Part shown: one piece after another, positions 1 to 12,200 of the stretch
How positions within the stretch are numbered: position 1 is the first letter of the stretch
Layout: the number at the start of each line of letters is the position of its first letter
DNA from: Spirodela intermedia
Taxonomy: Eukaryota > Streptophyta > Magnoliopsida > Alismatales > Araceae
NCBI GenBank assembly: GCA_902729315.2
Contig: LR746278.1
Location: forward strand, 1,561,001 to 1,625,000
Direction: 5' to 3'
Length of the DNA: 64,000 nucleotides
The notes under the pieces: model-generated
Databases searched by the model: none
Told to the model about the DNA's origin: nothing
The model's input: only the letters and a program-made list of their open reading frames with translations
Made by a program: the position numbers and the translations under genes

Positions 1-3000
1 CGAGCATTCACCAATCAATGCTCGAACCACAAGTGTCTTACCAGTGCCAGGATACCCATGTAAAAGAACTCCTCGCGGAGGTGTAAGCCCTAGAGAACTA
101 AAGAGCTCAGGATATAACAAAGGCAATATAACCACCTCCTTCATACATCGGATGACATCTTTAAGCCCAGCTACTGATTCCCAACCCTGAAATGACTTGT
201 CACTTTCTGAACGAGGACCTCCTATGTACACTGGTGCAATTCTCAACAAATCTCGGTGAAGTCTCTTGCCTTCACGTTTCAAGAATTCTTCATCTTCACC
301 GCAGTTCTCTAACCATTTCTCTTCAGCCTCTAAATCCTTTCGCCAAGCTTCATTAGACAGCTTCTTCAGATCCAATCTCATCTTTTTTGTTTTCATTTTC
401 TTAATTCGTTGTAAATAATGATTTCCTTGGGGTTGGAAAAGGTGCCTATGATCTGAGCAAGCAATGAGAAACTTGCGATGATCAAATATTCCATTCTCAG
501 CCCGGGCGCAAGGCTGTATTAACAGACACCACATGCAAAACAAAATATCAATGAGAATGGGAAGAGCCACAGACAGAGGAGATAATCATGGTTAGCAAAT
601 TCACCAACCAAATGATATGTTTTCGGACATCGATCAACACGGCAACCAATAGTAGCACCAGGTCTCCCACAACGGCTGCACTTCAATGCTCTCCCCCTGC
701 ATAAAGCAGCTCTTACACTCTTCAGGCGACCCAGTCCAGCAAAGTAAACCTGAAACACAGCACACTGACAATAAATCCAAAAATCGACAAAACTTCAAAA
801 TAACAGTGACAGAGTAGATATATAAGTGTAAGAAACATGAGATCATAAAAATATTAGTAATGTAAAATAGTAGCATTAGATTGTGGTATGTCCATATAGA
901 TGTAGAGACAAAAGGTATTTAGGAATCATACAAATATACGAAAAAGTGAAAAAACAGTTATTTATGCGACAGGATAAGTTAATCAGGGACTGTCGATGAG
1001 GCATTGACATGTACACATTCTGGGCAAAAATAACCTTCAGCAATAAGCCTTCACTTTTTTCATATGAGACACAATAAATCCTTCAATAAAATGAATCATA
1101 ACCTGTAGAAAAAGTACCATGGATAATTATGAATAGATATTCCCTGAGCCACAGAAAAAGCTTCACAGACACAGCTCCAAACAATCTGAATAATGAAGAC
1201 ATTGCCTGAACCACCCTGCAAACACGGGACTTGCAGTGTGGAAAAATCTAGAAAGCAGTAGAACACATATGCTTCAATTTTATAGCGAACTAATACACGA
1301 CATTTTTCATGATACACATTCAGATCTTCACCTCGACCATTGTATACTATTAAACGACTTCAAAAGCGATCTTAAACCAGATGGGATATATATGAGTTCT
1401 CAATTCGAGCTGGGTCTGAGAAACAACAAATCCCATACTTGGCTCATAGTTTCGAACTACGAAAGTCCCCAGATTCTCTGGAAATAGACAGGGCGAGGCT
1501 GTGGAATCCAATCTACCAAAGCAAATAACTTTTCTAAGCTACGGATACTATGGTTAAATTAGTAGATCAAGTATTCTCCCTGCACAAAGGATCATCCTAA
1601 GTATCAGAAATTTCATGATTTGAATCCATAGTTCATGTTGACTTGAAGTTTCAGGTTTCTCGTCCAAACCTTACAAACAGTCAGTTGGCTGCAGACTGAA
1701 ATTTCCATCCGTTGCTATCAGCAAAGTATTTTGACTTCATGATTTGAATCCATAGTGATCATGTCTACTTTGCGAATAGGGTCTCATTTTTTTAGAGATG
1801 CTAAGGGAACCTGCATATCCTTCATTAATTTTTAGAAGATTGTGAAACACCACGACTCATTAATATATAAGACATTAACCAGCCCAAAAAATCCTCAATA
1901 AAGGAAATCGGAGATACTCAATCCATCAAGCAGACGTTCTCATTGCACAACATAAACGAATGAGTGCACATGAAGAAACCACAAATTCCAGCTGCCATAG
2001 ATACTGCTCTCCACCTCCCTCCTTGTCCACATACAAAATGGACCAAAAAACTCCGAGAAGTAAGGGCCTCTAGCATAGGTACTTTTTACTAATTTCCTGG
2101 TGTCATTGGTTTTTGATAGAAAATCAGGTACACAACTAACAAAAGAATAGATTATGATGCGAGTCTAATCAACCTGGGAAAGAGTTGTCTGCTGGTCACC
2201 TCTATAGAAAAATTACCTTGGACAGCTGTCCATGAGAGCTCTTCCATATTATCCTCAGGAACTCTAAAACGCAATCATTGTAGTTGCGGATGACAGATCT
2301 TACTGGGAACTTTACAGGTCCAATACCATCTGCAGACCTCAACACCTCCCCCTAAAGCAGTATTGAGGAAACCTTGTTGTAGCACCTTTTAAGTCAGTAA
2401 TTTGATCTGCGATACCACAAGCCGATTCATATTTTCTCCCATGCCTCTCCACCATTCAAGAGCAGAAAAAGAAGCTGATTCTTGTTCCCAACGACTCTAA
2501 ATCAGCACAGGACCATAAATTTAGAAAGAGACATTTGACAGAAAAGTTTATGAGAAAATCCAGTCATCAAAAAGATAGAAGACTCGATTTCTGGCCCTCA
2601 ATTTGTCGTCCAGTTCGTCTATAACGCAGTTCAAATCAACCATTTGAAGATCGGCCGAATATATTTTAATAGAAAGTATTTAAAGCTGCAGCTACATTGG
2701 AAAAACTGATATAATGGCATCTATCCAGATGAAAAGAGCTCTACAAAGATATGTAACCAGTGAATCAGAAAATCTAAGATAATATACGATAATTAGAAAA
2801 AAAAATCATATCACAAAATACAGAAAAGAAAAAGGGTAGAAGGCAACAGAAAAATCCTTCACATGATCGTCGAAATGGAATATTTATTTCAAGTGAAAAT
2901 TGAATTGATCACTGACCATGGAATGAGAGTTACAGAAACCCCCTCAGAGATCGAGGATTATAGGACAGTTGAAATAAAAAGGAACCTAAGAAACTCGAGG

Positions 3001-4935
3001 AACGTGGTAAAGAAAGTGTACCTCTGGACTCCACACAGCACATTGTTGATGTACCCAAACACGAGCAATACCAAAACGATCACGTATAGGACCCAGAAGC
3101 CGTCCAAGCCACTCAGGTTCGTCACCAAACCCATCCCAAACATCATAGGTCGGTTCCTCAGAAGACGATGATCCATTGTACTGTTCGTTATCACTTTCAG
3201 CAGACACCAAAACAAGCTTCTTTGGAGGTTTTCCGTCAGTTCCACCCCCACACAGACCGCATCTCCTTCCTTCTCTTACCCTTGGACAATCAAGGGAAGC
3301 AACATCACTGGGCCGCGTGGAATTCCTTGGCTTCAATACATTATGGCTCTCTAAAACTCTTGTTTCGCACCCACCTATCTGTATGTCTGCGTAATTGTCA
3401 ATCACACCATTTCCTTGTAGGGAGGGAATATGCGCTGTTTTTTCTCTACCTAATTGACTGAATCTGCCTCCATTTTCATTTATATGTTTTACCTCATCTT
3501 CTTGACCTATATGGTCTCCAGGCACCAAATCTGGTTGGCTCCCACATTCTATGCCTACTACATTTGTAGAGACTTTGGTTTCTCCTGCAGGAGAGGCTTC
3601 ATTGGCTACAATTCTACCTTCTTCTTCCGGTGAAGCATTCTCAGTTGAACTTTCGTCTTTTTCTTCTGGCAAATCTTTATTGGAGGAAATTTTACTCCCA
3701 CATCCTGACAAGGGTTCTAAGGCTTCAATTACACTTCTAGCACGTGGCATGGCTTTCTCAAGAAAAACTCTCCCATCTATCAACAAGGCTTCTCCGAGAG
3801 TAATTTTATTTTCACCTTCTGGTAGAGATTTCTCACCTGCAACTCTTGCATCTCCTGGTACACTTTCCCTGGAGAAAATTTTGCCTTCAGCTTTTGATGT
3901 GACTTCCTCCAGAGCAAATTGGTTTTCATCTTCTGCCGGGGATTTTTCATGGTTCACTATTCCACCCTCTGTAACATCTCCACGTCCTGCACTTTTGCTT
4001 TCGTCATGTGGCAAACCTTCCTCACATGTGTTGACGTCCTCGCCTCCTGAAAGGACTGTCTCGCCGACGACTTTCCTTCCATCTACAAGAGAATCCTCTT
4101 GAGCTGCCGTTCTGTTTTCCTCTTCAAGAATGGTCTTCTCACGATTCTCTTCGTTATCGTTCAACGGAAAATCAGACATCTCCTGTTCTCTAAGGGCATT
4201 GTCAGGACATCTCTTTTCTTCATTGCCGCTCAGTACACGTGGAATTTGATTCCTCTCCTCTAACTTTCTTCCCCTCCTCTTCCGTCTCCACGCACCCTTC
4301 CTACTCGATTCCGGTGCGAATGAACCCAGATTCTCCGTTACATCCTCCCCTGGTCTTAAGGAGTGATCATCTACTCCATAGCGCTCACGCGATTTCGTAA
4401 AAGAAAGCTTCCTCTTACACGCAGCAGAGACACTGCTCTGTCCCTTGCCAACCCTAGATGCTCGAGTCGAACAGTAATCAGCAGCTTCCTCCCTATCCGA
4501 TAATCCTTGCGAGGTCCCAGGTTTGTCGGCCTCCTCCAGCGGTGCGATCTCCTTTTTCACCTCCAAAGCCAGTGCCGAGGCATCATTCCTTTTATCCCTC
4601 AACCTTCTACTACGACCACCACTGTTCGCACGGCCCCTATCTTTCCCTGATTTGGGCCTCTTCTCGCGGCTAGGCGACGGGGAGAATTCCAGCAAGACAG
4701 GCGCCTTCCGGACACGCGTACTACGACGGAGCAGCGCGGCGTCGTTAGTTTCCGCCGGAGATTCCCCTCTGGTGGCGTGGTGCGTCGAAGAACCGACGGC
4801 AGGAGTTGGAGGTGGATCGCATATGGCGTCGAGCCTCTTCTGCCTCTTCCTGGCCCGGGAAACCGTACCTCCCCTCTTCCCTCGCTTACGGCCGGTGACG
4901 GGGGACGAAAGCGCCCTCCCACGGGACGATCTCAT
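1..4935 (-). CDS. AAA-type ATPase with extended PHD finger (ATAD2/Tat-binding-homologue-like), 3' part off window
   Basis: Predicted nuclear chromatin-associated AAA ATPase, partial because the gene runs off the left edge. Coding exons are 4935-3022, 749-609 and 513 to below 1, all phase 0 with GT-AG borders, giving 856 residues so far. Residues 1 to about 555 are low-complexity, rich in Lys/Arg then Glu/Ser, with basic nuclear-localisation-like stretches near the start. From about residue 559 an extended PHD zinc finger begins (CGLC, then WVHQQC, CSRC, CPKTYHLPC and a final CSDHRH), split over all three exons. The AAA domain follows, with Walker A GYPGTGKT at residues 838-845. Walker B and arginine finger lie outside the window. 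The order ePHD then AAA matches what I remember of Arabidopsis At3g15120. Whether a bromodomain follows cannot be seen. The start chosen is the first ATG of the long open exon 1. Confidence 0.9.
750..3021 (-). other. Intron 1 of the AAA/ePHD gene
   Basis: An AT-rich 2.27-kb intron with no coding potential that I can support on either strand. It contains a 20-bp direct repeat (tcatgatttgaatccatagt) at about 1614 and 1737, roughly 123 bp apart, and otherwise nothing notable. Confidence 0.75.
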
Positions 4936-5530
4936 GGAGGACGGAACAGAGAATGGAGGAGCCGCAGACGAAGTCCAACAGCGAAGCGAATGCGTATCTC
5001 CCCGCCTACCCTAGGGGAAGAGGAAGACGGGGTGGAGGAGGATGGAACTCCCGGCCGGACGAAGGGGACGAAGCCTCCCTCTTCATCTGTTTCGCCGTCG
5101 TACTTTTTCTTAAATAACCCTCGGAGAATTTCATTATGTAGAAATCCGCCATCCTCACCCCCACGAAAACGCAGTCTACAGACTGCCTAGCCTAATATGG
5201 GGGACTTTTCGATACTTTTGTTTTTTTAGGGGTTTTCCGAGATAAATCTAACGTCACTATCCTCATGCAGGCCAGAGACTTACTTCCGATCCCTTGGGTG
5301 CCCAACGGATACCAATCAGTTGACGCGTTTAACGTGTTATCCCATATTATCAAAATATATACTTTTATCTTAATTTTGTGATTAATTATATAATCCAAAT
5401 TTTTAGCTCGAGCTAACCCACGTCTTAGAATCGGTCTCATGCTCAATGTGCATGAACAAAAGCTTTTCTGATTGAATAAATTATCATAATAATTTCAGAT
5501 TTTACTTAAATTGTTGTATGGTACACGCAC

Positions 5531-5583
<53 letters not shown>

Positions 5584-6233
5584 ACACACACACACACACT
5601 AGCACCATACTCACACGGAGTGGCACATTGAGGTTGCTAGGCTTCAAACCCATTTTTCATACTTTTTACAAGGGTTCAATTAAAATCCAAAGTCAAGCTA
5701 AACACCCTCAATTATAGTTGAATTTATACAGAAAAAAGTGGCATTTTCTGAATTTTGGATTTATATTTAAATAATACAAAGATCCTGATACTTTATCTTA
5801 ATCAATAAGCGAATACCCATGAAGCATATACATCAATTTCTATTATAGATCATTTATGCTCCAACTCGAAACTAAAACATAATGCTACTCTTTTAGGGGG
5901 CTTACGTTTCAGAGAAAATATTGAGAAATGGAGTGCTGCTGATAGGAGACAGACCCCAACAGGGGAGTGCTGCTGATAGCCATCTCTTGGTTCTCATAAA
6001 ATGCTCTAACCATGGAAATCAACTAGTGGTTAAAGATTCAGACCACCAAGAGGAAAGAAGATCCAGAACGGGTTTTTTTTTTTGTAAAATTATATAAAAT
6101 ATGACTTGCTCTCAACTCTGATTTATATAAAATATGAGAAATCTACACATAATATGAAACTATTGTCCTCCTGGTTCCTTTGCTTCTTTTCCTCCTATAG
6201 CTGAAGGTTGAAGGCCGTCAAAAAGTGTGAAGA
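4936..6233. other. Intergenic: 5' leader/promoter of the AAA gene, then 3' flank of the ERI1-like gene
   Basis: No gene seen. The first about 250 bases are GC-rich and CT/GA-rich and are probably the leader and core promoter of the minus-strand AAA gene. The rest is AT-rich and contains the TC/CA microsatellite. Bases just below 6234 are the likely 3' UTR of the ERI1-like gene. Confidence 0.6.
5532..5599. repeat. (TC)24 followed by (CA)n microsatellite
   Basis: About 48 bases of uninterrupted TC dinucleotides run directly into a CA tract. It is the longest pure dinucleotide tract in the window. Confidence 0.95.
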
Positions 6234-9200
6234 TCATCTTATTCGATTCTTGAAGAGGAACTTCACCTCGGTGGGTGAAGTCCTCCTCGCCGTGATTGTC
6301 AGAGGAGCCCCATCAGTGATCATACGCTGAACCACCCTCGCGATGTTCTTGGCGTCGTCTATCCCAAGATGGTGACTCCCCAGCAGCGGGATATTAAGCT
6401 CCCTCAGCATGGTCTTCATCCCTGTGGCCTGCGTCATGATACAAACATCGGAGAGAAACTCTCATCATAGAACACATGACAGGGAAGCACCGAGTTCATT
6501 ATGGTGAGTAATAGCTGCTTTCAAGGGGGGATAAAAGTAAAGGATCTCATGAAGATGAGGAGAAATTCAGTCAAGTTTGCTCACCCTCCTCTCGTAGAAG
6601 TTGAGATATATGTCCTTCAGATTGATCCACTCCATGAAATACGGTGGGAGCTTCACGCCAGAATCATGGCACTGTTGAGGGATCTTCGTCTTTACATCCC
6701 AGTTCCCACTGGCATTGAAGAGGCGATATCATGTATCCGTCAGCCACCACTCAACATGCGAATGTAGGTAGCTAATTTGTATAAATTTAACACCTAGCTT
6801 CTGCATATACTATAAGGGAATAAATAAACCTATCAAAATCACAAAGAAGAAACATTATAGATAAAGAAAACATGTGAACTAACCAAGTGATGAATGCCGC
6901 TCGATTGAGCGATCCACCCATCTCTTTGCTCCAAAAGTTATGATCGACCATCCAGCTCTCAAATTCTTTTAGTACTTCCTTGAAAGGGACTGCAGTATCA
7001 TGCCAGACACTGTGAAGAACCACAGGCATGAGATCGCCCTTCACCAGAATGATTTAAAATAAAAAACGCCATAGTCTAAATGTAAAATTCATAGGAATAT
7101 GGCAGAAAACATCAAGCCCTTAGATAATAAAACCACAAGCAGAAAAAGGGGTGGGTCACATGGTTACACAGTAAACGGAGATATTGAAGTTACAAGTTAA
7201 ATATTTACAGTCTGAAATTCCACGAAAAAGTATAGATCATAAAAATAAAGGTTGGTCGGTTTCCCTTTCACCTTCACAAAATCAACTAATTTATATCACC
7301 ATAGATGACCAAACACAACAAGAAAAAAAACAAGTGAGAATTTTCCATGCTCGTAGACCTTCAAGATACCTGCGTACACGCAGCATTTAGTTCACCCTTG
7401 TCTCGTCTACATCGTTACAGCCAAAGTGGTTATGACAATGGAGTACTCCTCTCTGTCCCTAGAAAATGATTACAGCCATTCCAACCGTGAAAACTAAAAA
7501 TACTTAACACTAGGTTTCAATTAGGTTCTCCTCAGAAAACTTGCCCAGTGAGTCCATCAGATAGGAACCTCAAATTGTTAGAACCCTCAAGCAGTTTCTT
7601 GTCAATGCACTAGCAATTAATCAAATCTTAAAAGAAAAGAAAAAATCAAAACGTAACTCACCAAGTTTTACAGTATCTTCCTAGATACAAATCTACTATA
7701 ACCTCATCTAACACAATTTTCAGTTTGAGCAAAAACTAGACAGATAATTGATCGGAACAGTTATGGAATTGATCAAGCTGAAATATTACACAGGCCTCGT
7801 TTAAAAAGTGTTGCATGGAAACATATAGTCACAAAAGCAATGGGATCAAGATTTCTACGAATTTTGTGTCCAACGATGAGAGTTCAATTAAGAAGCAACT
7901 TACCGATCAACTCCAAGTTTTCCATATTTCCCTTCTATATATTCATTTAATCTTTGTTCATCCATTCGACATGGCCTGACAAACCTACAGGAAGAAAGTT
8001 GTTGGACGACTAAAGTCAGATCCGCCATCAGGCAATAATTTTTCACGCGCATAATTTGAGAGAAAATCTCAGACATAAAAAATGACGACTTTTTTACAAT
8101 GAAAAGAATGTTCATCATAAGGCAAGGTCAGTACAGTCTGCTCATTTCGCATCTTGCCAAATTATGTGATGCAATGGTAAAGGTATCTTGTTCTCCTTGT
8201 AAAGTGCAGAGCACTTTTTCCCACATATCTGAAAAGATACATCATGTCTATAAAGAAAAAACGAGTTTTTTAAGGAAATAGTGGAGAGTAAGCCAGTGTA
8301 CAACTGCCGCTTAGATGAGAAGTTGAAGAAACGAAAATTTGGCAAGGCCTTTCTTACCAATGGAAAAAATTTGGAATAAAATAAATAAATAAATAATGAA
8401 AAATAAGATAAGATATACAAATATACATAGCTATGCATGAGGTACTAATATCACGAAAATGAAAGCCATATAATTTTGTAAGTGGTATAATGATAAAAAA
8501 AATAAAAATGAAATATTAATTATAATCTGAAAATAACATTACTGCATGAATGCAATGAACATGAGCTCCTCGCCAAGAAAAGATGTGAACACATCTTTAT
8601 TTGCTTGGATAGCTGCATGCCTAGCCAATACTTTACGAATTATGAGAAAAAGTTATTGTTAAAGATAGCCTGGTTTTATCAAGATTCCCTTGAATATTTG
8701 GTATTATTACACAGAACAAGTTTTTCTATATTAGGCTTTCCTTCTATTTTCCTTTCTGTCTTATTATTAGATGTATTTTCTTTTTCGTGTTTCTGCTATT
8801 AGACCTTTCTGTAATACCAGAAAGGTTTATTAGATGCCAATATAAATACTGGTGTACTGCCCTGAGAAGGGCTAAGTCAATTTTCCCTTTCCTGATTCCG
8901 CTATATCTCGTAACATGATATCAGAGCTTTCTCTCTAATCCTGCGTGAAGACTGCCAATGGAAGATCAACCAACCTTGGTGGCGATGATGACTCCACGCT
9001 GTAGGGAGTGTCGCTTGGTGATCTTCTTCCTACCTGAAGTACCTGAAATCATGAGGTTTCTTGGTTGTAAGCAGACCAGTGGATTCCTTGGAGAGTCACT
9101 ACACCATCGTCGTTTCTTGACGGTGGGGAACATCTACAGATACACCATTGTCGATTCTTGACAGTGGCAGGACGTCTACGAATACATTGTTGTCATTTCC

Positions 9201-12200
9201 TGACGGTGGCGGACGTCTGCAAATACACCATTGTCGTTTCTTGACAGTGGTGGTTATCCTCCGTTTCTTGAACAAAAACTGTAATTTAAACCACATCAGG
9301 GAATCTCTGTTTGAGACTTTTTTTTTGGCTATCTGGGCATGGCTGAAGAACATGGAGACAAAGGTTAGTGAATCTTCCTCCTCTGGTCCAAGACATTCAT
9401 TTGAAGTAATTAAGATATGTTCAGATCTACTTAAAATTGCTGAGAGATTCTGATTTGACAGAATCAATTTGTTCCAATGGACATCATATGTGGAACTTAT
9501 TCTACATGAGGAATCTGGATTGTCACCTAACACAATCCTCGCCAAGTATTGACAACTCAGGATATTATCAGTGGAAAGAAGAAGAAACATTGATTCAGTA
9601 TTAGATGCTAGACAATATTTCACTAAAGATAAGTGAGATTTTTTTTTTAAATCTGTGAAGAAATTATGAGACAATGTTCGTCGTGTTCACTCTACTAAAC
9701 ATGACAAATCCCAAATTTATAGATTGGTACAGAAATCTCTGACTTTGGTACAAGGAACATTGACTGTTCTAGAATATTCTTGCGAATTGGAATCTATCTG
9801 GAGAGAAATCGACCACTACAGACCAATCAATAATCTTGATACTCAAGAACGAAATTATGTCATAAAAGATAGGTTGTATAAATTTCTGATGGGGCTAAAT
9901 CTAGAATATGAGACTAGTAAATCAGATCCTTGCTTGAGAAGTAATACCAGATATTGAAGAGGCAATTGCATTAACCAGACAAGAAGAAAATACTATAAAT
10001 TTGAGAAATAATTTAAAGATAGAAAATGTTGCATTCAACACTCTCAAGGGTAAAGATACCTATGTATTAAAAAAGGGGGATAGTGAAGTACCATTCATCA
10101 AAGGAGATCCTAAGACTGATCCGAAGGCACACCTATTTTATACTTATTGTCGGAAAAATCGTCACACTAGGAAGACATGCTGGAAGGTCCATGGCAAACC
10201 ACCGAATTATGGTAAGTTGCATTTGGCTAATGCTCAAAATGAAGATGGTGTTGAGCCCATGATTTACGGAGGAGTTAGTCAAGACGGATCAACTTCTTCT
10301 GAGCCTTTAGAAATTGAAAAACTCAGAGAAGAAATTGAATAGCTAAGGAGCATGATCAACTCCACTTCTCTTGCACATGCTAGTAAATATTTCCCTAAAT
10401 ATTTTCCATCACCTTCACCTTCACCTTCACCTCAAAAAGTGTCATGGATCATTGATTTTGGAGCTACTGACCATATGACACCATATGCATCACTATTCAT
10501 AACATATGAGGTATGTACCAATAATCGAAAGATTATTACTGTAAGTGGAAGTTTGTTACCTGTAGCTAGTATTGGATCAATTCATCTTGAGAAATTAGGG
10601 TCATTAAGATATGTTCTTCATGTTCCAAGGTTGAATGCACATCTATTGTCATTGAGAAAATTGGGTAAAAACTTGAATTGTCTGATATTATTTGATGACG
10701 ATTTCTATTTCTTTTATGACAAGACCTCAGGCAGGAGGATTGGGCATGTTAGAGCACAGATGGATTCTACTACACATTTCTACTTTTGCTTCTACTTCTC
10801 CCTTGAACAAATTGTTGTTGTTACATAGTCGTTTAAGACATCCGTCCATAAAAGTACTTCCATACTTGTTTCCAAAACTATGTCATGCAATTGGTGAATC
10901 TACTTTCATGTGTGAACCCTGTCAAATGGCTAAGCAGCGACGAATTTCATTTCCCTCTACTGGAAATAAAAGTAAATCCTTTTTCTACAGAATACATTAT
11001 GATATGAGGTCCTTCTTCATCTAGTGGTCTTAGGGACTTTAGATGGTTTATCATCTTTGTAGATGACTATACTAGGTTCACATGAATTTACCTAATGAAA
11101 ATAAAATCAGAAGCCATAGTGTCATTCAGAGGTTTATCAAGCTAATTCAAAATCAGTTCAATATAACTCCTAAGAAATTTTGATTAGACAATGTTGACGA
11201 TTTTTTCAATTCTATTGTCTCCATTTTCTTTGCTAAGTAGGACATTGTTCATAAATCCTCTTGCCCTTATAGACCCCATCAAAATGAGGTAACTGAAAGA
11301 AAGATTGGCCAACTATTGGAAATAACAAGGGTTGTCATGTTTAAAGCCCAAGTGTTGAAGTACGTATGGAGTGAGGTAGTACTAACAGCCACTCATCTTG
11401 TTAATCATCTCTCATCAAAAGCATTAATATTTAAGACTCCCAAAGTCTTATTGCAAGGTCATTATCCGACTGTGTAATATGGACCAGATTTACCTCTTCG
11501 AATATTTGGGAGTATTGCATACATCCATCAATCTCAAAATGGACTGTCTAAATTTGCCCCTAGAGCTGTAAAGGCAACCTTTGTGGGCTATTTCAATACA
11601 CAAAAAGGATATAAATTTTATGACCCAAGATATCAAAAATTATTGTGAGAATTAATGTCACATTCGATGAAAGTAACATGTATTTCCGGCATACAACAAC
11701 TCAAGTATCTAGTTGTGATATTCCTATGCTAGAAAAGCACGATTTACACATTGAAATTCTCAAGGAGAATGAAGCTCCTGAAATGATACCAATAAATTTT
11801 TCAGCACCTCCACCTCCACCAAATTGATTTGGTCGAAGTTATTATCAAAGAAAGCCAAAGATAATCAGAGATACCCATGAACAAGATCTACCTAACACAA
11901 CAGATGCCCATGAACAACTTGACGCAGTAGATACCCATTAGGATCTGCCTGACACAGCAGATGCCCATGATTCTATTATTAAATGTGATAATTCACCGAT
12001 TGATCAACATAACCTTCTTATTACTCAAGGAGATGAAATCTGTCCTATTGCTCTTCACAAAGGAATTAGAGAATGTACAAAGAAATAGGTATATTCATGT
12101 TGCAATAATGTATCTTATCATCACCTATCATCACAATATAAGTCATTTTTGTCAGCTATTGATAAACACGATACTCCTCAAAACACTAACGAAGCTTTAA

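Noticed and set aside
3551-4102. 183-codon plus-strand frame
   Set aside because: Antisense shadow of exon 1 of the AAA/ePHD gene.
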